This document shows, one piece after another, positions 14,896 through 23,136 of a stretch of DNA of 64,000 bases (its first letter is position 1; each line of letters opens with the position of its first letter). The translations under genes and the position numbers were made by a program. The stretch spans positions 2,038,501-2,102,500 of the forward strand of contig NZ_FNWK01000001.1 of NCBI RefSeq assembly GCF_900108295.1, read 5' to 3'. Below the pieces are notes generated by a model, which worked only from the letters and a program-made list of their open reading frames with translations, was not told the origin of the DNA and made no database searches. This DNA is from Sphingopyxis sp. YR583. GTDB lineage: Bacteria; Pseudomonadota; Alphaproteobacteria; Sphingomonadales; Sphingomonadaceae.

Positions 14896-17800
14896 ATGCG
14901 CCTATCACGCTTCTTCATCGACCGGCCGATCTTCGCCGCCGTGCTCGCCGTCATCATCACCATCGTCGGTGCGGTCGCCTATATCGGCCTGCCCGTCTCG
15001 CAATATCCCGACATCGTCCCGCCGACGGTGACCGTGACCGCAACCTATCCGGGCGCATCGGCCGAAACGGTCGCCGACACGGTGGCGGCACCGATCGAGC
15101 AGGAAATCAACGGCGTCGACAATATGCTCTATATGAGCAGCCAGTCGACCGGCGACGGCGTCGTTACCATTACAGTGACCTTCAAGATCGGCACCGACCT
15201 CGATGCCGCGCAGGTGCTGGTGCAGAACCGGGTCGCGATCGCGACCCCGCGCCTGCCCGAAACGGTGCAGCGGCTCGGCGTCGTAACGCGCAAGACCTCG
15301 CCTGACTTCCTGATGGTCGTGAACCTCGTTTCGCCGGACAAGTCGCTCGATCGCGCCTATATCTCCAACTATGCGCTGACCCAGCTCCGCGACCGTTTGA
15401 GCCGTATCGACGGCGTCGGCGATGTGCGGCTGTTCGGTGCGCGCGATTATGCGATGCGCGTCTGGATCGATCCCGGCCGTGCCGCCGCGCTCGACCTGAC
15501 CGCGGGCGAGATCGTCGCCGCGCTGCGGCGCGAGAATGTGCAGGTCGCCGCGGGCACGCTCGGCCAGCCTCCCTATGCCAATGGCAGCGACTTCCAGCTC
15601 AATGTCGAGACGCAGGGCCGCCTGACCGACCCCAAGGATTTCGCGAATATCGTCATCCGCAGCGATGCCGACGGCCGGCAGGTCCGCGTGTCGGACGTCG
15701 CGCGCGTCGAGCTCGGCGCGTCGGATTACAACAGCAACACCTATCTCTCCGGCGACCCGACGGTCATCATGGCGGTGTTCCAGCGCCCCGGTTCGAACGC
15801 GCTCGCCGCAGCCGAAGCGGTTGAGGCCGAAATGGCGTCGTCGTCGAAGAATTTCCCCAAGGGCCTCGAATATCGGGTCATCTACAACCCGACCGAATTC
15901 ATCGCCCAGTCGATCGACGCGGTGATGGAAACGCTGATCGAGGCGGTGTTCCTTGTTGTCATCGTGATACTCGTGTTCCTGCAGAAATGGCGCGCGGCGA
16001 TCATTCCGGTGCTTGCGATCCCGGTATCGCTGATCGGGACGTTCGTGGTGCTCGCGGCGTTCGGCTACAGCCTCAACAACTTGTCGCTGTTCGGGCTGGT
16101 GCTCGCGATCGGGATCGTCGTCGACGACGCGATCGTCGTCGTCGAGAATGTCGAGCGCAATCTCGAAAAGGGCATGTCCGCGCTCGAGGCCGCGCGGACG
16201 TCGATGGACGAAGTATCGGGTGCGCTCGTCGCGATCGTGCTCGTGCTCTGCGCCGTGTTCGTCCCGACGCTGTTCCTCACCGGCCTGTCGGGCGCTTTCT
16301 ATCAGCAGTTCGCGGTGACCATCTCGACCGCGACGATCATCTCGCTGGTGCTGTCGCTCACCCTTTCGCCCGCGCTTGCCGCGATCCTGCTCAAGCCGCA
16401 CGCGCCTGCCCAGGCCGATGGCTGGCTGATGGCGCGCATCCACTATGCCGGCGAACGCTTCAACGAGGCGTTCGAGCGGCTCAGCAACGGCTATGCGTCG
16501 CTTACCGACCGGCTGGTGCGCGCGCCGAAGAAGATGATGGTCACCTATGCCGGGTTGATCGCCGCGACCGCGGGCCTGTTCTGGGCGACGCCGACGGGCT
16601 TCATCCCGGCGCAGGACCAGGGCTATTTCCTCGTCGTCGCCAAGCTGCCCGCCGGCGCCTCGGTCGAACGCACCGATGCGGTACTGAAAAAGGTCGCGGG
16701 CCGCGTGCTGCCGATCGAGGGCGTCCTCGGCTCGGTGATGCTCGCGGGCTTCGATGGCCCGTCGCAGACGCTCGCGCCGAACTCGGCCGCCGCTTACTTC
16801 CCGCTCAAGTCGTTCGAGGAGCGAGGGAAGCTCGGCGTCAATTTCGAAGACATCATGAACCAGGCGCGTGCGAACACCGCCGACATCACCGAGGCGCAGA
16901 TCGTCGTCATCCCGCCGCCGCTGATCCAGGGTATCGGTTCGGCGGGCGGTTACCGCATGATCGTCCAGGATCGCGGCGGGAACGGCTATGCCGCGCTTGC
17001 GAACGAGACGAACAATCTGATCGGCAAGGCGAACCAGACCCCGGGACTCGCGAACGTGTTCACCTTCTTCGACCCGTCGAACCCGCGGATCTTTGCCGAT
17101 ATCGACCGCGCGAAGGCGAATGCGCTCGGCGTGCCGCCCGAGCGGGTGTTCGAGGCGCTGCAGGTCTATCTGGGCTCGGCGTTCGTCAACGACTTCAACC
17201 TGCTCGGCCGTACCTATCGCGTGACCGCACAGGCCGACGCGCCCTACCGCCAGACCGTCGCCGATATCGCGAACCTTCGTACCCGGTCGGACTCGGGCGC
17301 GATGGTGCCGATCGGATCGGTCGCGAACTTCGAGGATCGCACGGGGCCGTATCGCGTCACGCGCTATAATCTCTTCCCTGCGGTCGAGATCGACGGTGAT
17401 ACCGCTCCGGGTTCGTCGTCGGGCGCGTCGCTGACGACGATGGAAAAGCTCGCGGCGGACAATCTGCCCGCGGGTTACGGCACCGAGTGGACGGGCATCG
17501 CCTTCCAGCAGAAGGCGGCGGCGAACACCGCAGGCATCGTCTTCGCGCTCGCGGTGGTCTTCGTCTTCCTTGTGCTCGCCGCCCAATATGAAAGCCTGAT
17601 GCTGCCACTGGCGATCATCTTCATCGTACCAATGTGTCTGCTCGCGGCGATGGTCGGCGTGAATTTGCGCGGCATGGACAACAACGTCCTCACGCAGATC
17701 GGGCTGGTCGTGCTCATCGCGCTTGCCGCGAAGAACGCGATCCTGATCGTCGAATTCGCCAAGCAGGCCGAAGAAGAGGATGGGCTGTCGCCGATCGAAG

Positions 17801-18090
17801 CCGCGGTGCGCGCCGCGCGCGACCGTCTGCGCCCGATCCTGATGACCAGCTTCGCCTTCATCCTCGGCGCCGTGCCGCTGCTGATCGCAAGCGGGGCAGG
17901 GGCGGAACTGCGCCAGGCGCTCGGTACCGCCGTCTTCTTCGGCATGCTCGGCGTAACGGCGTTCGGCCTCATCTTCACCCCGACCTTCTACGTCGTCGCC
18001 CGTTCGCTCAGCCAATGGTCGGCTGCGCGGCGCGCGCGGCGCGGCGGATCGGACGACCACGGAACGGCGCTGCCGGTTCCGGCGGAATAA
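14896..18090 (+). CDS. RND multidrug efflux permease (HAE-1 family, AcrB/MexF-like)
   Basis: A 1064-residue inner membrane proton-drug antiporter with 12 transmembrane helices and two large periplasmic loops. The N-terminus 'RLSRFFIDRPIFAAVLAVII' is typical of HAE-1 pumps. The proton-relay aspartates of helix 4 are present at 410 and 411 in 'IGIVVDDAIVVVENVERNL'. The second half holds 'FLVLAAQYESLMLPLAIIFI' and 'NAILIVEFAKQ', with the conserved lysine in 'ALAAKNAILI'. It pairs with the adaptor before it and the NodT lipoprotein 11 bases after it. Substrate range cannot be read from sequence. Confidence 0.95.
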   Translation: MRLSRFFIDRPIFAAVLAVIITIVGAVAYIGLPVSQYPDIVPPTVTVTATYPGASAETVADTVAAPIEQEINGVDNMLYMSSQSTGDGVVTITVTFKIGTDLDAAQVLVQNRVAIATPRLPETVQRLGVVTRKTSPDFLMVVNLVSPDKSLDRAYISNYALTQLRDRLSRIDGVGDVRLFGARDYAMRVWIDPGRAAALDLTAGEIVAALRRENVQVAAGTLGQPPYANGSDFQLNVETQGRLTDPKDFANIVIRSDADGRQVRVSDVARVELGASDYNSNTYLSGDPTVIMAVFQRPGSNALAAAEAVEAEMASSSKNFPKGLEYRVIYNPTEFIAQSIDAVMETLIEAVFLVVIVILVFLQKWRAAIIPVLAIPVSLIGTFVVLAAFGYSLNNLSLFGLVLAIGIVVDDAIVVVENVERNLEKGMSALEAARTSMDEVSGALVAIVLVLCAVFVPTLFLTGLSGAFYQQFAVTISTATIISLVLSLTLSPALAAILLKPHAPAQADGWLMARIHYAGERFNEAFERLSNGYASLTDRLVRAPKKMMVTYAGLIAATAGLFWATPTGFIPAQDQGYFLVVAKLPAGASVERTDAVLKKVAGRVLPIEGVLGSVMLAGFDGPSQTLAPNSAAAYFPLKSFEERGKLGVNFEDIMNQARANTADITEAQIVVIPPPLIQGIGSAGGYRMIVQDRGGNGYAALANETNNLIGKANQTPGLANVFTFFDPSNPRIFADIDRAKANALGVPPERVFEALQVYLGSAFVNDFNLLGRTYRVTAQADAPYRQTVADIANLRTRSDSGAMVPIGSVANFEDRTGPYRVTRYNLFPAVEIDGDTAPGSSSGASLTTMEKLAADNLPAGYGTEWTGIAFQQKAAANTAGIVFALAVVFVFLVLAAQYESLMLPLAIIFIVPMCLLAAMVGVNLRGMDNNVLTQIGLVVLIALAAKNAILIVEFAKQAEEEDGLSPIEAAVRAARDRLRPILMTSFAFILGAVPLLIASGAGAELRQALGTAVFFGMLGVTAFGLIFTPTFYVVARSLSQWSAARRARRGGSDDHGTALPVPAE

Positions 18091-18101
18091 GGAGCAGGAA
18101 T

Positions 18102-19511
18102 ATGATCCTTCGCAATATCCTCACCGCCGCCTCGGCGCTGGCACTCGCAGCCTGCGCGGTCGGCCCCAACTATGCCGAGCCCAAATCGGCGTCGGCGCCC
18201 GTCGCGACCGGGCCGTTCGTCTCGGCGGACAGCCCCGCTGTCTCGCTCGCGCCGGTCGCGGGCGACTGGTGGCGGCTCTATAACGATCCCGTCCTCGACG
18301 GCCTCGTCGGCGATGCGCTCGCGAACAACACCGACGTCCGCGTCGCGGTCGCCAATATCGCTCGCGCCCGGGCATCGCTGCGCGGCGCGCGCGCCGACCG
18401 TCTGCCGCAGGGTCAGATCGGTGCCGGCGCCAATTACCGCCGCAGCCCCGAAGCCCAGCGCCTGCCCGGCGCGGACCGCGAGGATTGGGCGGTCGATGTC
18501 GGGATCAACGTCTCCTACGAGGTCGACCTGTTCGGCCGCGTCAGCCGCTCGATCGAGGCCGCGCGCGGCGATGCCGCCGCTGCCGAAGCGAATGCCGACG
18601 CGGTGCGCGTGATCGTCGCCGCCGACACGACGCAGGCCTATGCGGACGCCGCCTCGGGCGCCGCCCGGCTCGATGTCGCGCGGCGCATCGTCGGGCTGCT
18701 CGACCAGCAAGTGAAACTCACCGAACGGCGCAAGGAGGTCGGGATGGCGACGGGGCTGGACCTCGCGCGCATCACGACGCTGCGCGATCAGCGCTCCGCG
18801 GACATTCCTTCCATCGAGGCCGAGCGGCAGGCGGCGTTATTCCGCCTCGCGACTCTGACCGGTCGTGCCCCCGCTGCGCTCCCCGCGATCGCGGCGGATC
18901 GCAACATCAGCCTCGAAATCACCGACCCGATCCCAGTCGGTGATGGGGCGGCGCTGTTGAAGCGCCGTCCCGATATTCGCGCCGCCGAGCGCCGCCTCGC
19001 CGCCGACACCGCGCGCATCGGCGTCGCAACAGCGGATCTCTATCCGCGCATCACCCTCGGCGGTTCGGCGGGCTCGACCGGTGCGGGCTTCGGCGACATA
19101 TTCGGCGGCGGCCCGGTCCGCTGGCTGCTCGGGCCCTTGCTCAACTGGGCCTTCCCCAATCAGGAGCCCGCGCGTGCACGGATCGCGGCGGCCGAAGCCG
19201 ATACGCAGGCGTCGCTCGCCGAATTCGACGGCACGGTGCTGCGCGCGCTCGAGGAAACCGAAACCGCTCTGTCATCCTACGCGCGTTCGCTCGAACAACG
19301 GCAGGCGCTGCGCGCCGCGCGCGATCAGGCCGAGCGTGCCGCGCGGATCGTGCGTGCAAAGCGGCAGGAGGGCGCATCCGATTCGCTCGAATGGCTCGAC
19401 GCCGAACGGACGTTCGCGGAGACCGAAGCCGTGCTCGCCGAGCAGGATGGCCAGATTTCGCGGCGGCAGATCGCATTGTTCCGCGCGCTGGCGGGTGGCT
19501 GGTCGACCTAG
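18102..19511 (+). CDS. NodT-family outer membrane efflux lipoprotein (OprM-like)
   Basis: A 469-residue outer membrane channel from ATG 18102, preceded by GGAG. The signal peptide ends in the lipobox 'LALAACAVGPNY', so the mature protein is a lipoprotein. Two OEP repeats follow with family markers 'WWRLYNDPVLDGLVGDALAN', 'YEVDLFGRVSRSIEAARGDA' and 'RRPDIRAAERRLAADTARIG'. It completes the tripartite pump with the permease and adaptor. It ends eight bases before the convergent MocR gene. Confidence 0.93.
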   Translation: MILRNILTAASALALAACAVGPNYAEPKSASAPVATGPFVSADSPAVSLAPVAGDWWRLYNDPVLDGLVGDALANNTDVRVAVANIARARASLRGARADRLPQGQIGAGANYRRSPEAQRLPGADREDWAVDVGINVSYEVDLFGRVSRSIEAARGDAAAAEANADAVRVIVAADTTQAYADAASGAARLDVARRIVGLLDQQVKLTERRKEVGMATGLDLARITTLRDQRSADIPSIEAERQAALFRLATLTGRAPAALPAIAADRNISLEITDPIPVGDGAALLKRRPDIRAAERRLAADTARIGVATADLYPRITLGGSAGSTGAGFGDIFGGGPVRWLLGPLLNWAFPNQEPARARIAAAEADTQASLAEFDGTVLRALEETETALSSYARSLEQRQALRAARDQAERAARIVRAKRQEGASDSLEWLDAERTFAETEAVLAEQDGQISRRQIALFRALAGGWST

Positions 19512-19518
19512 AAGGGGG

Positions 19519-20922
19519 TCAGACGACGTCGCTCGGCGCGCCGCCGGGCGACCAAAGTTGGGCCGCGAGCCGGTGCAGCGCCCGCGAGAGGCTCCGCCGG
19601 TCGATCGTCCCGCCAAGCGAAATACGCATCGCTGCGGGGGCATCGGGCGCCACCGCGAACCGGTCCGAGGGCACCGCCGACAGTCCATCGAGCGCCAGGG
19701 CGGCGGCGAGCGTGTCGACACTGATATTGTCGGCCAGCGGCAGCCAGAGGTGATAACCGTGCGGGTGCGCGGCGTGACGCCCCTCACCAAGCACCGTGCG
19801 GGCTAGTTTTTGCCGCCAGGTCGCTTCCTTGCGCACGGTGTCGACGAGTGTGTCGAACGTGCCGTCGGCAAGCCAGAGCGATATCATCGCGGCATTGAGC
19901 GGCGGCGCCATCACGGCGCTTTCATGCTGGCACGACGCGATTTGCATGGCTTCGGCGACGCCCGGAGCACGGACGAAGCCGATGCGGAGCGCCGGCGAAA
20001 CGATTTTTGCCATGCTCGCGATATACCAGCCATTGTCTGGCGCGAAGCTAGTGATCGCGGGAATGGGGGCTTCGGGCAGCAGGCCGTAGGCATCGTCTTC
20101 GACGATCTGTACTCCGGCGTCGCACGCCCATGCAGCGATGGCTTTGCGGTCTTCGAGCGCGATCGTCGCGGTAGTCGGATTGTCGTTCGTCGGGACGACA
20201 TAGAGCGCGCGCAGCGGCGCATCGGCGTGCACGGCCTCGAGCGCTTCGACGGTTATCCCGGAAAGAGGGACGAGGTGGACGCCGATCCGGCGTGCCACGG
20301 CGCGAAATCCCGGATAAGCATAAAGCCCGCATGCGACGCGATCGCCGGGTTTCAGGATTGTCGATGCGATGGCGTGCAACCCGTTCTGCGCGCCGGCGGT
20401 GACGACGACCTGTTCGGGATCGGACGCCATGCCGAGGCGCCGCAGCAGTTCGGCGCCGCTTTCGCGATCGGCCACCGCGCCGCCGGGGCGTTGATAGTGG
20501 AGGCGCGCGATGCCGCCCCCGCGCGCTAGCGTGCCGAGCGCCCCCGCCATCGCGTCGGCGAGGCGCGCTTCGGCGGCGACCGGGGGACTGTTCATTGCGA
20601 TGTCATTCTGTGCGGTGGTTGCGATCTCGCCAGTCCGAACCTCGTTGCTGATGAAGCTGCCGGCGCGTCCGCGCGCGACGATCAGCCCGCGTTGCCGTGC
20701 CAGATCATAGGCTTTGGTGACGGTCGTAAGATCGATGCCGAGCAGCGCCGCGAGCTCGCGTTGCGGCGGCAGGCGGTCGCCATGTTGAAGCTCGCCGCGC
20801 GCCACTGCGGCCGCGATCGCGCTTGTGACCGCTTTATATTTCGGTCCCGCGGCGCCCGCGATATCGGGCCTCCACGCGTCAGCCGTCACGCCGTTCGTCC
20901 GCTTCGTGCCTTTCGCGTGCAT
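19519..20922 (-). CDS. MocR-type regulator: GntR DNA-binding domain fused to aminotransferase-like domain
   Basis: A 467-residue PLP-dependent MocR/PdxR-type protein. The N-terminal winged helix contains 'LQHGDRLPPQRELAALLGID' and 'TTVTKAYDLARQRGLI'. The class-I aminotransferase-like region includes 'VTAGAQNGLHAI', 'VPTNDNPTTATI' and the PLP-lysine region 'SMAKIVSPALRIGFVRAPG'. With ATG 20922 it overlaps the end of the DUF983 gene by 44 bases; GTG 20889 would cut this to 11. Neither start has a clear ribosome binding site. Such proteins usually control B6, GABA or amino acid genes, but no target is obvious here. Confidence 0.88.
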   Translation of the reverse strand: MHAKGTKRTNGVTADAWRPDIAGAAGPKYKAVTSAIAAAVARGELQHGDRLPPQRELAALLGIDLTTVTKAYDLARQRGLIVARGRAGSFISNEVRTGEIATTAQNDIAMNSPPVAAEARLADAMAGALGTLARGGGIARLHYQRPGGAVADRESGAELLRRLGMASDPEQVVVTAGAQNGLHAIASTILKPGDRVACGLYAYPGFRAVARRIGVHLVPLSGITVEALEAVHADAPLRALYVVPTNDNPTTATIALEDRKAIAAWACDAGVQIVEDDAYGLLPEAPIPAITSFAPDNGWYIASMAKIVSPALRIGFVRAPGVAEAMQIASCQHESAVMAPPLNAAMISLWLADGTFDTLVDTVRKEATWRQKLARTVLGEGRHAAHPHGYHLWLPLADNISVDTLAAALALDGLSAVPSDRFAVAPDAPAAMRISLGGTIDRRSLSRALHRLAAQLWSPGGAPSDVV

Positions 20923-21319
20923 TCAGCTTTGCCCACAGATGTTCGGTGCCCGATTCCTGCGCCTTGTTCACATATTGCGAGGCGACCAGCCAGCCCTTGA
21001 TCGGGCGCAGCGGCAATATGCAGCCGATGACCATGATCGGGATCGAGAAGACGAGGTGGATCCACAGCGGCGGACTATAGGCGATCTGCAGCCATACGAT
21101 GACGAAGGTCAGCGGAAAGGCAACGATGCACTGCGAGAAAAAGGCGGGGCCGTCGTCGGGCGCGGCAAAGCTGAAATCGAGTCCGCAATTCTCGCAGCGT
21201 TTGGCGAGTTTCAGCCACGAGCGGAACATGTGGCCCTTGCCACATTCGGGGCATTTGCCGTGCCAGCCCGACCACAGGATCCAGCGCAGTTTTTCGTTTC
21301 CGACATTGCCGCTCGTCAT
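20879..21319 (-). CDS. DUF983 family membrane protein
   Basis: A 146-residue protein from ATG 21319, with GGAGT upstream; a TTG start at 21355 would add 12 residues without support. The N-terminal half has a zinc-ribbon-like 'GKCPECGKGHMF' and 'KRCENCGLDFSF', both CxxC pairs typical of DUF983. Two transmembrane segments follow ('CIVAFPLTFVIVWLQIAYS' and 'WIHLVFSIPIMVIGCILPLR'). DUF983 genes are often found near cytochrome oxidase assembly genes, but that is not the case here. It overlaps and precedes the MocR gene on the same strand. Confidence 0.85.
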   Translation of the reverse strand: MTSGNVGNEKLRWILWSGWHGKCPECGKGHMFRSWLKLAKRCENCGLDFSFAAPDDGPAFFSQCIVAFPLTFVIVWLQIAYSPPLWIHLVFSIPIMVIGCILPLRPIKGWLVASQYVNKAQESGTEHLWAKLNARERHEADERRDG

Positions 21320-21348
21320 ATCCGACTCCAACCAACCATGGCAGTTAC

Positions 21349-21413
21349 CATGCAAAGTGCATGTATGTCTGCGGAAGGAGAAGATGAAGCATCAGAACAA
21401 CTATATGATATAG
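21349..21413. promoter_or_regulatory. Two palindromes in the AT-rich region upstream of DUF983-MocR
   Basis: CATGCA-AAG-TGCATG (21349-21363) is a perfect inverted repeat 30 bases before the DUF983 ATG. CTATAT-G-ATATAG (21401-21413) is a second perfect palindrome about 80 bases before it. Both lie in a distinctly AT-rich stretch (roughly 21365-21480) between divergent genes. They are candidate operators, possibly for the MocR protein encoded downstream. This is inferred from symmetry only. Confidence 0.35.
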
Positions 21414-21624
21414 ATGTGAATTATACCAGTTGAAGCATTTTTGCATGGCAATGTAATTTCATTTTTCCATACATAATCGCGGATTACCGGGATGGGGTCG
21501 TGCATTATGTCGGACAATCCTGCTGGTCACGTCATGCGAGGCGGCGCTGTGTCCGAGCCATCGTTTACGCCGCTTTTACCAGTCCCGGTGCATAAGATTT
21601 ACCGATGTTTGCGACTGGGGACAA

Positions 21625-22971
21625 ATGATGGACAGCATGCGCGGCCTGCTTTCGGGTAGCCATGACCAGGATGACGGGGCGATCGACGCGCCCGCGTCCG
21701 TCGGTGTCGACGAACGGCGGATGCAGGTCCGGGCCTATAATTACTGGGCCTCGCTGCTCGCCGACCGTGCCTATCCGTCGGTCGAGGATCTCGATCTGGA
21801 AGGCGCCGATTTCGGGGCCTATTCGATGCTGCTCGATTTCACGCAGGGAATCGACAACCCGGGCATCGCCTTTCTGGGCGACCGGCTGCGCGACGAATCG
21901 CAGATCGACGAGGACGTCCATTATATCAGCCAGATTCCGGGCCGTTCGCTGCTGTCGCGGTTGACCGACCATTATCTGCAGATCATCGCCAATCGCGCGC
22001 CGATCGGGTTCGAGGCCGAATTCGAGAGCGATCGCGGCGTGACGATCATGTACCGCGGCATATTGCTGCCGCTTTCGTCCGACGACGACACGATCGATTT
22101 CATCATGGGCGTGATCAACTGGAAAGAAGCCGTTCCCGCCGATCAGGCCGAGGAATTGCAGTTGTCGGTCGAGCAGGCGCTGCGCAGCGCTCCTCCGCTG
22201 ACCGCACCGGTACCGGTATGGGCCGACGGCCCCGATTCGGAGCATCTCGACGACGATGTTGCGGCGGCGGTCGTTCCGGGCTTTGCGGGGCTGAACCACG
22301 GTGCCGACCTGTTCGCCGATGCGGACTACCCGGCGAACGACGACGAACTGCCGCTCGATCCGGGGCAAGGTGCCGAGCTCGCCGACTGGCTGGCGCTGGC
22401 CCGCGAAACCGCCGAGCGCGCGATCGCCGCCGACAGCCGGAGCCGCGGCGCGCTGTATCAGGCGGTCGGCAAGGCATGGGATTTTGCTCTCGCGGCCGAA
22501 GATCAGCCCGAAGCATTTGCCGAAATACTGGGCGATGCCGGGCTCGCGGTGCAGGACCGCGCGCCGATGACGCCGATCGTGAAGCTGGTTTTCGGTGCCG
22601 CTTACGACAAGACGCGGCTTGCCGAATATGCCTGCGTCCTCGGTCATGCGAAGGAAGAGGGAGTCGCCCGCGGCGAACTCGCCTCCTATCTCGATCGCTA
22701 TCCCGGCGGGCTCAAGGGGCTGGTCAAAGACGCGCGCGCGCGCCGCAAGCCGGAAGGCGAAAGCGAGCGGCCGGATGAAAAGCTGGAAGCTCTGCGCCAT
22801 GCGCACCCTGCATTGATTCTTGAACATGATGCCGGCGACGCCGAATTCGTCGTGCTGATCGCGCGCGCGATGCCGGGGGGGCATATCGGGATCGTCGCCA
22901 AGGCGGCGGATGATCCGACGCTTGTCGCGAAGCTCGCGAAGAAGGCTGTTCCGATCACGCCCGGCGTGTAA
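21625..22971 (+). CDS. PAS_5-domain protein, unknown role
   Basis: A 448-residue protein preceded by GGGA. Residues about 25-170 look like the alphaproteobacterial PAS_5 domain (PF07310): 'RAYNYWASLLADRAYPSVED', 'IPGRSLLSRLTDHYLQIIAN' and 'YRGILLPLSSDDDTIDFIMG'. The rest is acidic and then alpha-helical, with a charged 'ARARRKPEGESERPDEK' linker and a C-terminal 'HPALILEHDAGDAEFVVLIA' domain. No kinase, cyclase or HTH module was found, so it is a sensor without a recognisable output. It lies on the same strand as the glutamate dehydrogenase gene, 165 bases before it. Confidence 0.7.
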   Translation: MMDSMRGLLSGSHDQDDGAIDAPASVGVDERRMQVRAYNYWASLLADRAYPSVEDLDLEGADFGAYSMLLDFTQGIDNPGIAFLGDRLRDESQIDEDVHYISQIPGRSLLSRLTDHYLQIIANRAPIGFEAEFESDRGVTIMYRGILLPLSSDDDTIDFIMGVINWKEAVPADQAEELQLSVEQALRSAPPLTAPVPVWADGPDSEHLDDDVAAAVVPGFAGLNHGADLFADADYPANDDELPLDPGQGAELADWLALARETAERAIAADSRSRGALYQAVGKAWDFALAAEDQPEAFAEILGDAGLAVQDRAPMTPIVKLVFGAAYDKTRLAEYACVLGHAKEEGVARGELASYLDRYPGGLKGLVKDARARRKPEGESERPDEKLEALRHAHPALILEHDAGDAEFVVLIARAMPGGHIGIVAKAADDPTLVAKLAKKAVPITPGV

Positions 22972-23006
22972 GAGCGTCGGCTCGATGCGGCCACGTAATA
23001 GACAAT

Positions 23007-23029
23007 CGCAAAATTGAAATATTTTTGCG
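23007..23029. promoter_or_regulatory. Inverted repeat upstream of NAD-GDH gene
   Basis: CGCAAAA (23007-23013) and TTTTGCG (23023-23029) form a 7-base inverted repeat with a 9-base AT-rich spacer, about 108 bases before the glutamate dehydrogenase start. It may be an operator or part of a promoter; no matching regulator is known. Confidence 0.3.
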
Positions 23030-23136
23030 CGAACGCGCGAACGAGGCCTTGAGCCGCGCGCGTCAGAGGCGCATAGGAGGCGGCAGCGAACGGGCCCCCG
23101 CCGATCGTCGGCTGGGATCCCCCTCTTTGGTTCGGG

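Noticed and set aside
14905..18060. Open reading frame of about 1050 codons antisense to the RND permease
   Set aside because: It mirrors the permease gene in a GC-rich genome, has a composition dominated by Arg, Asp, Glu and His with no domain, and no ribosome binding site. The same holds for long antisense frames at 21565-26079, 52422-54977 and 58730-60265.
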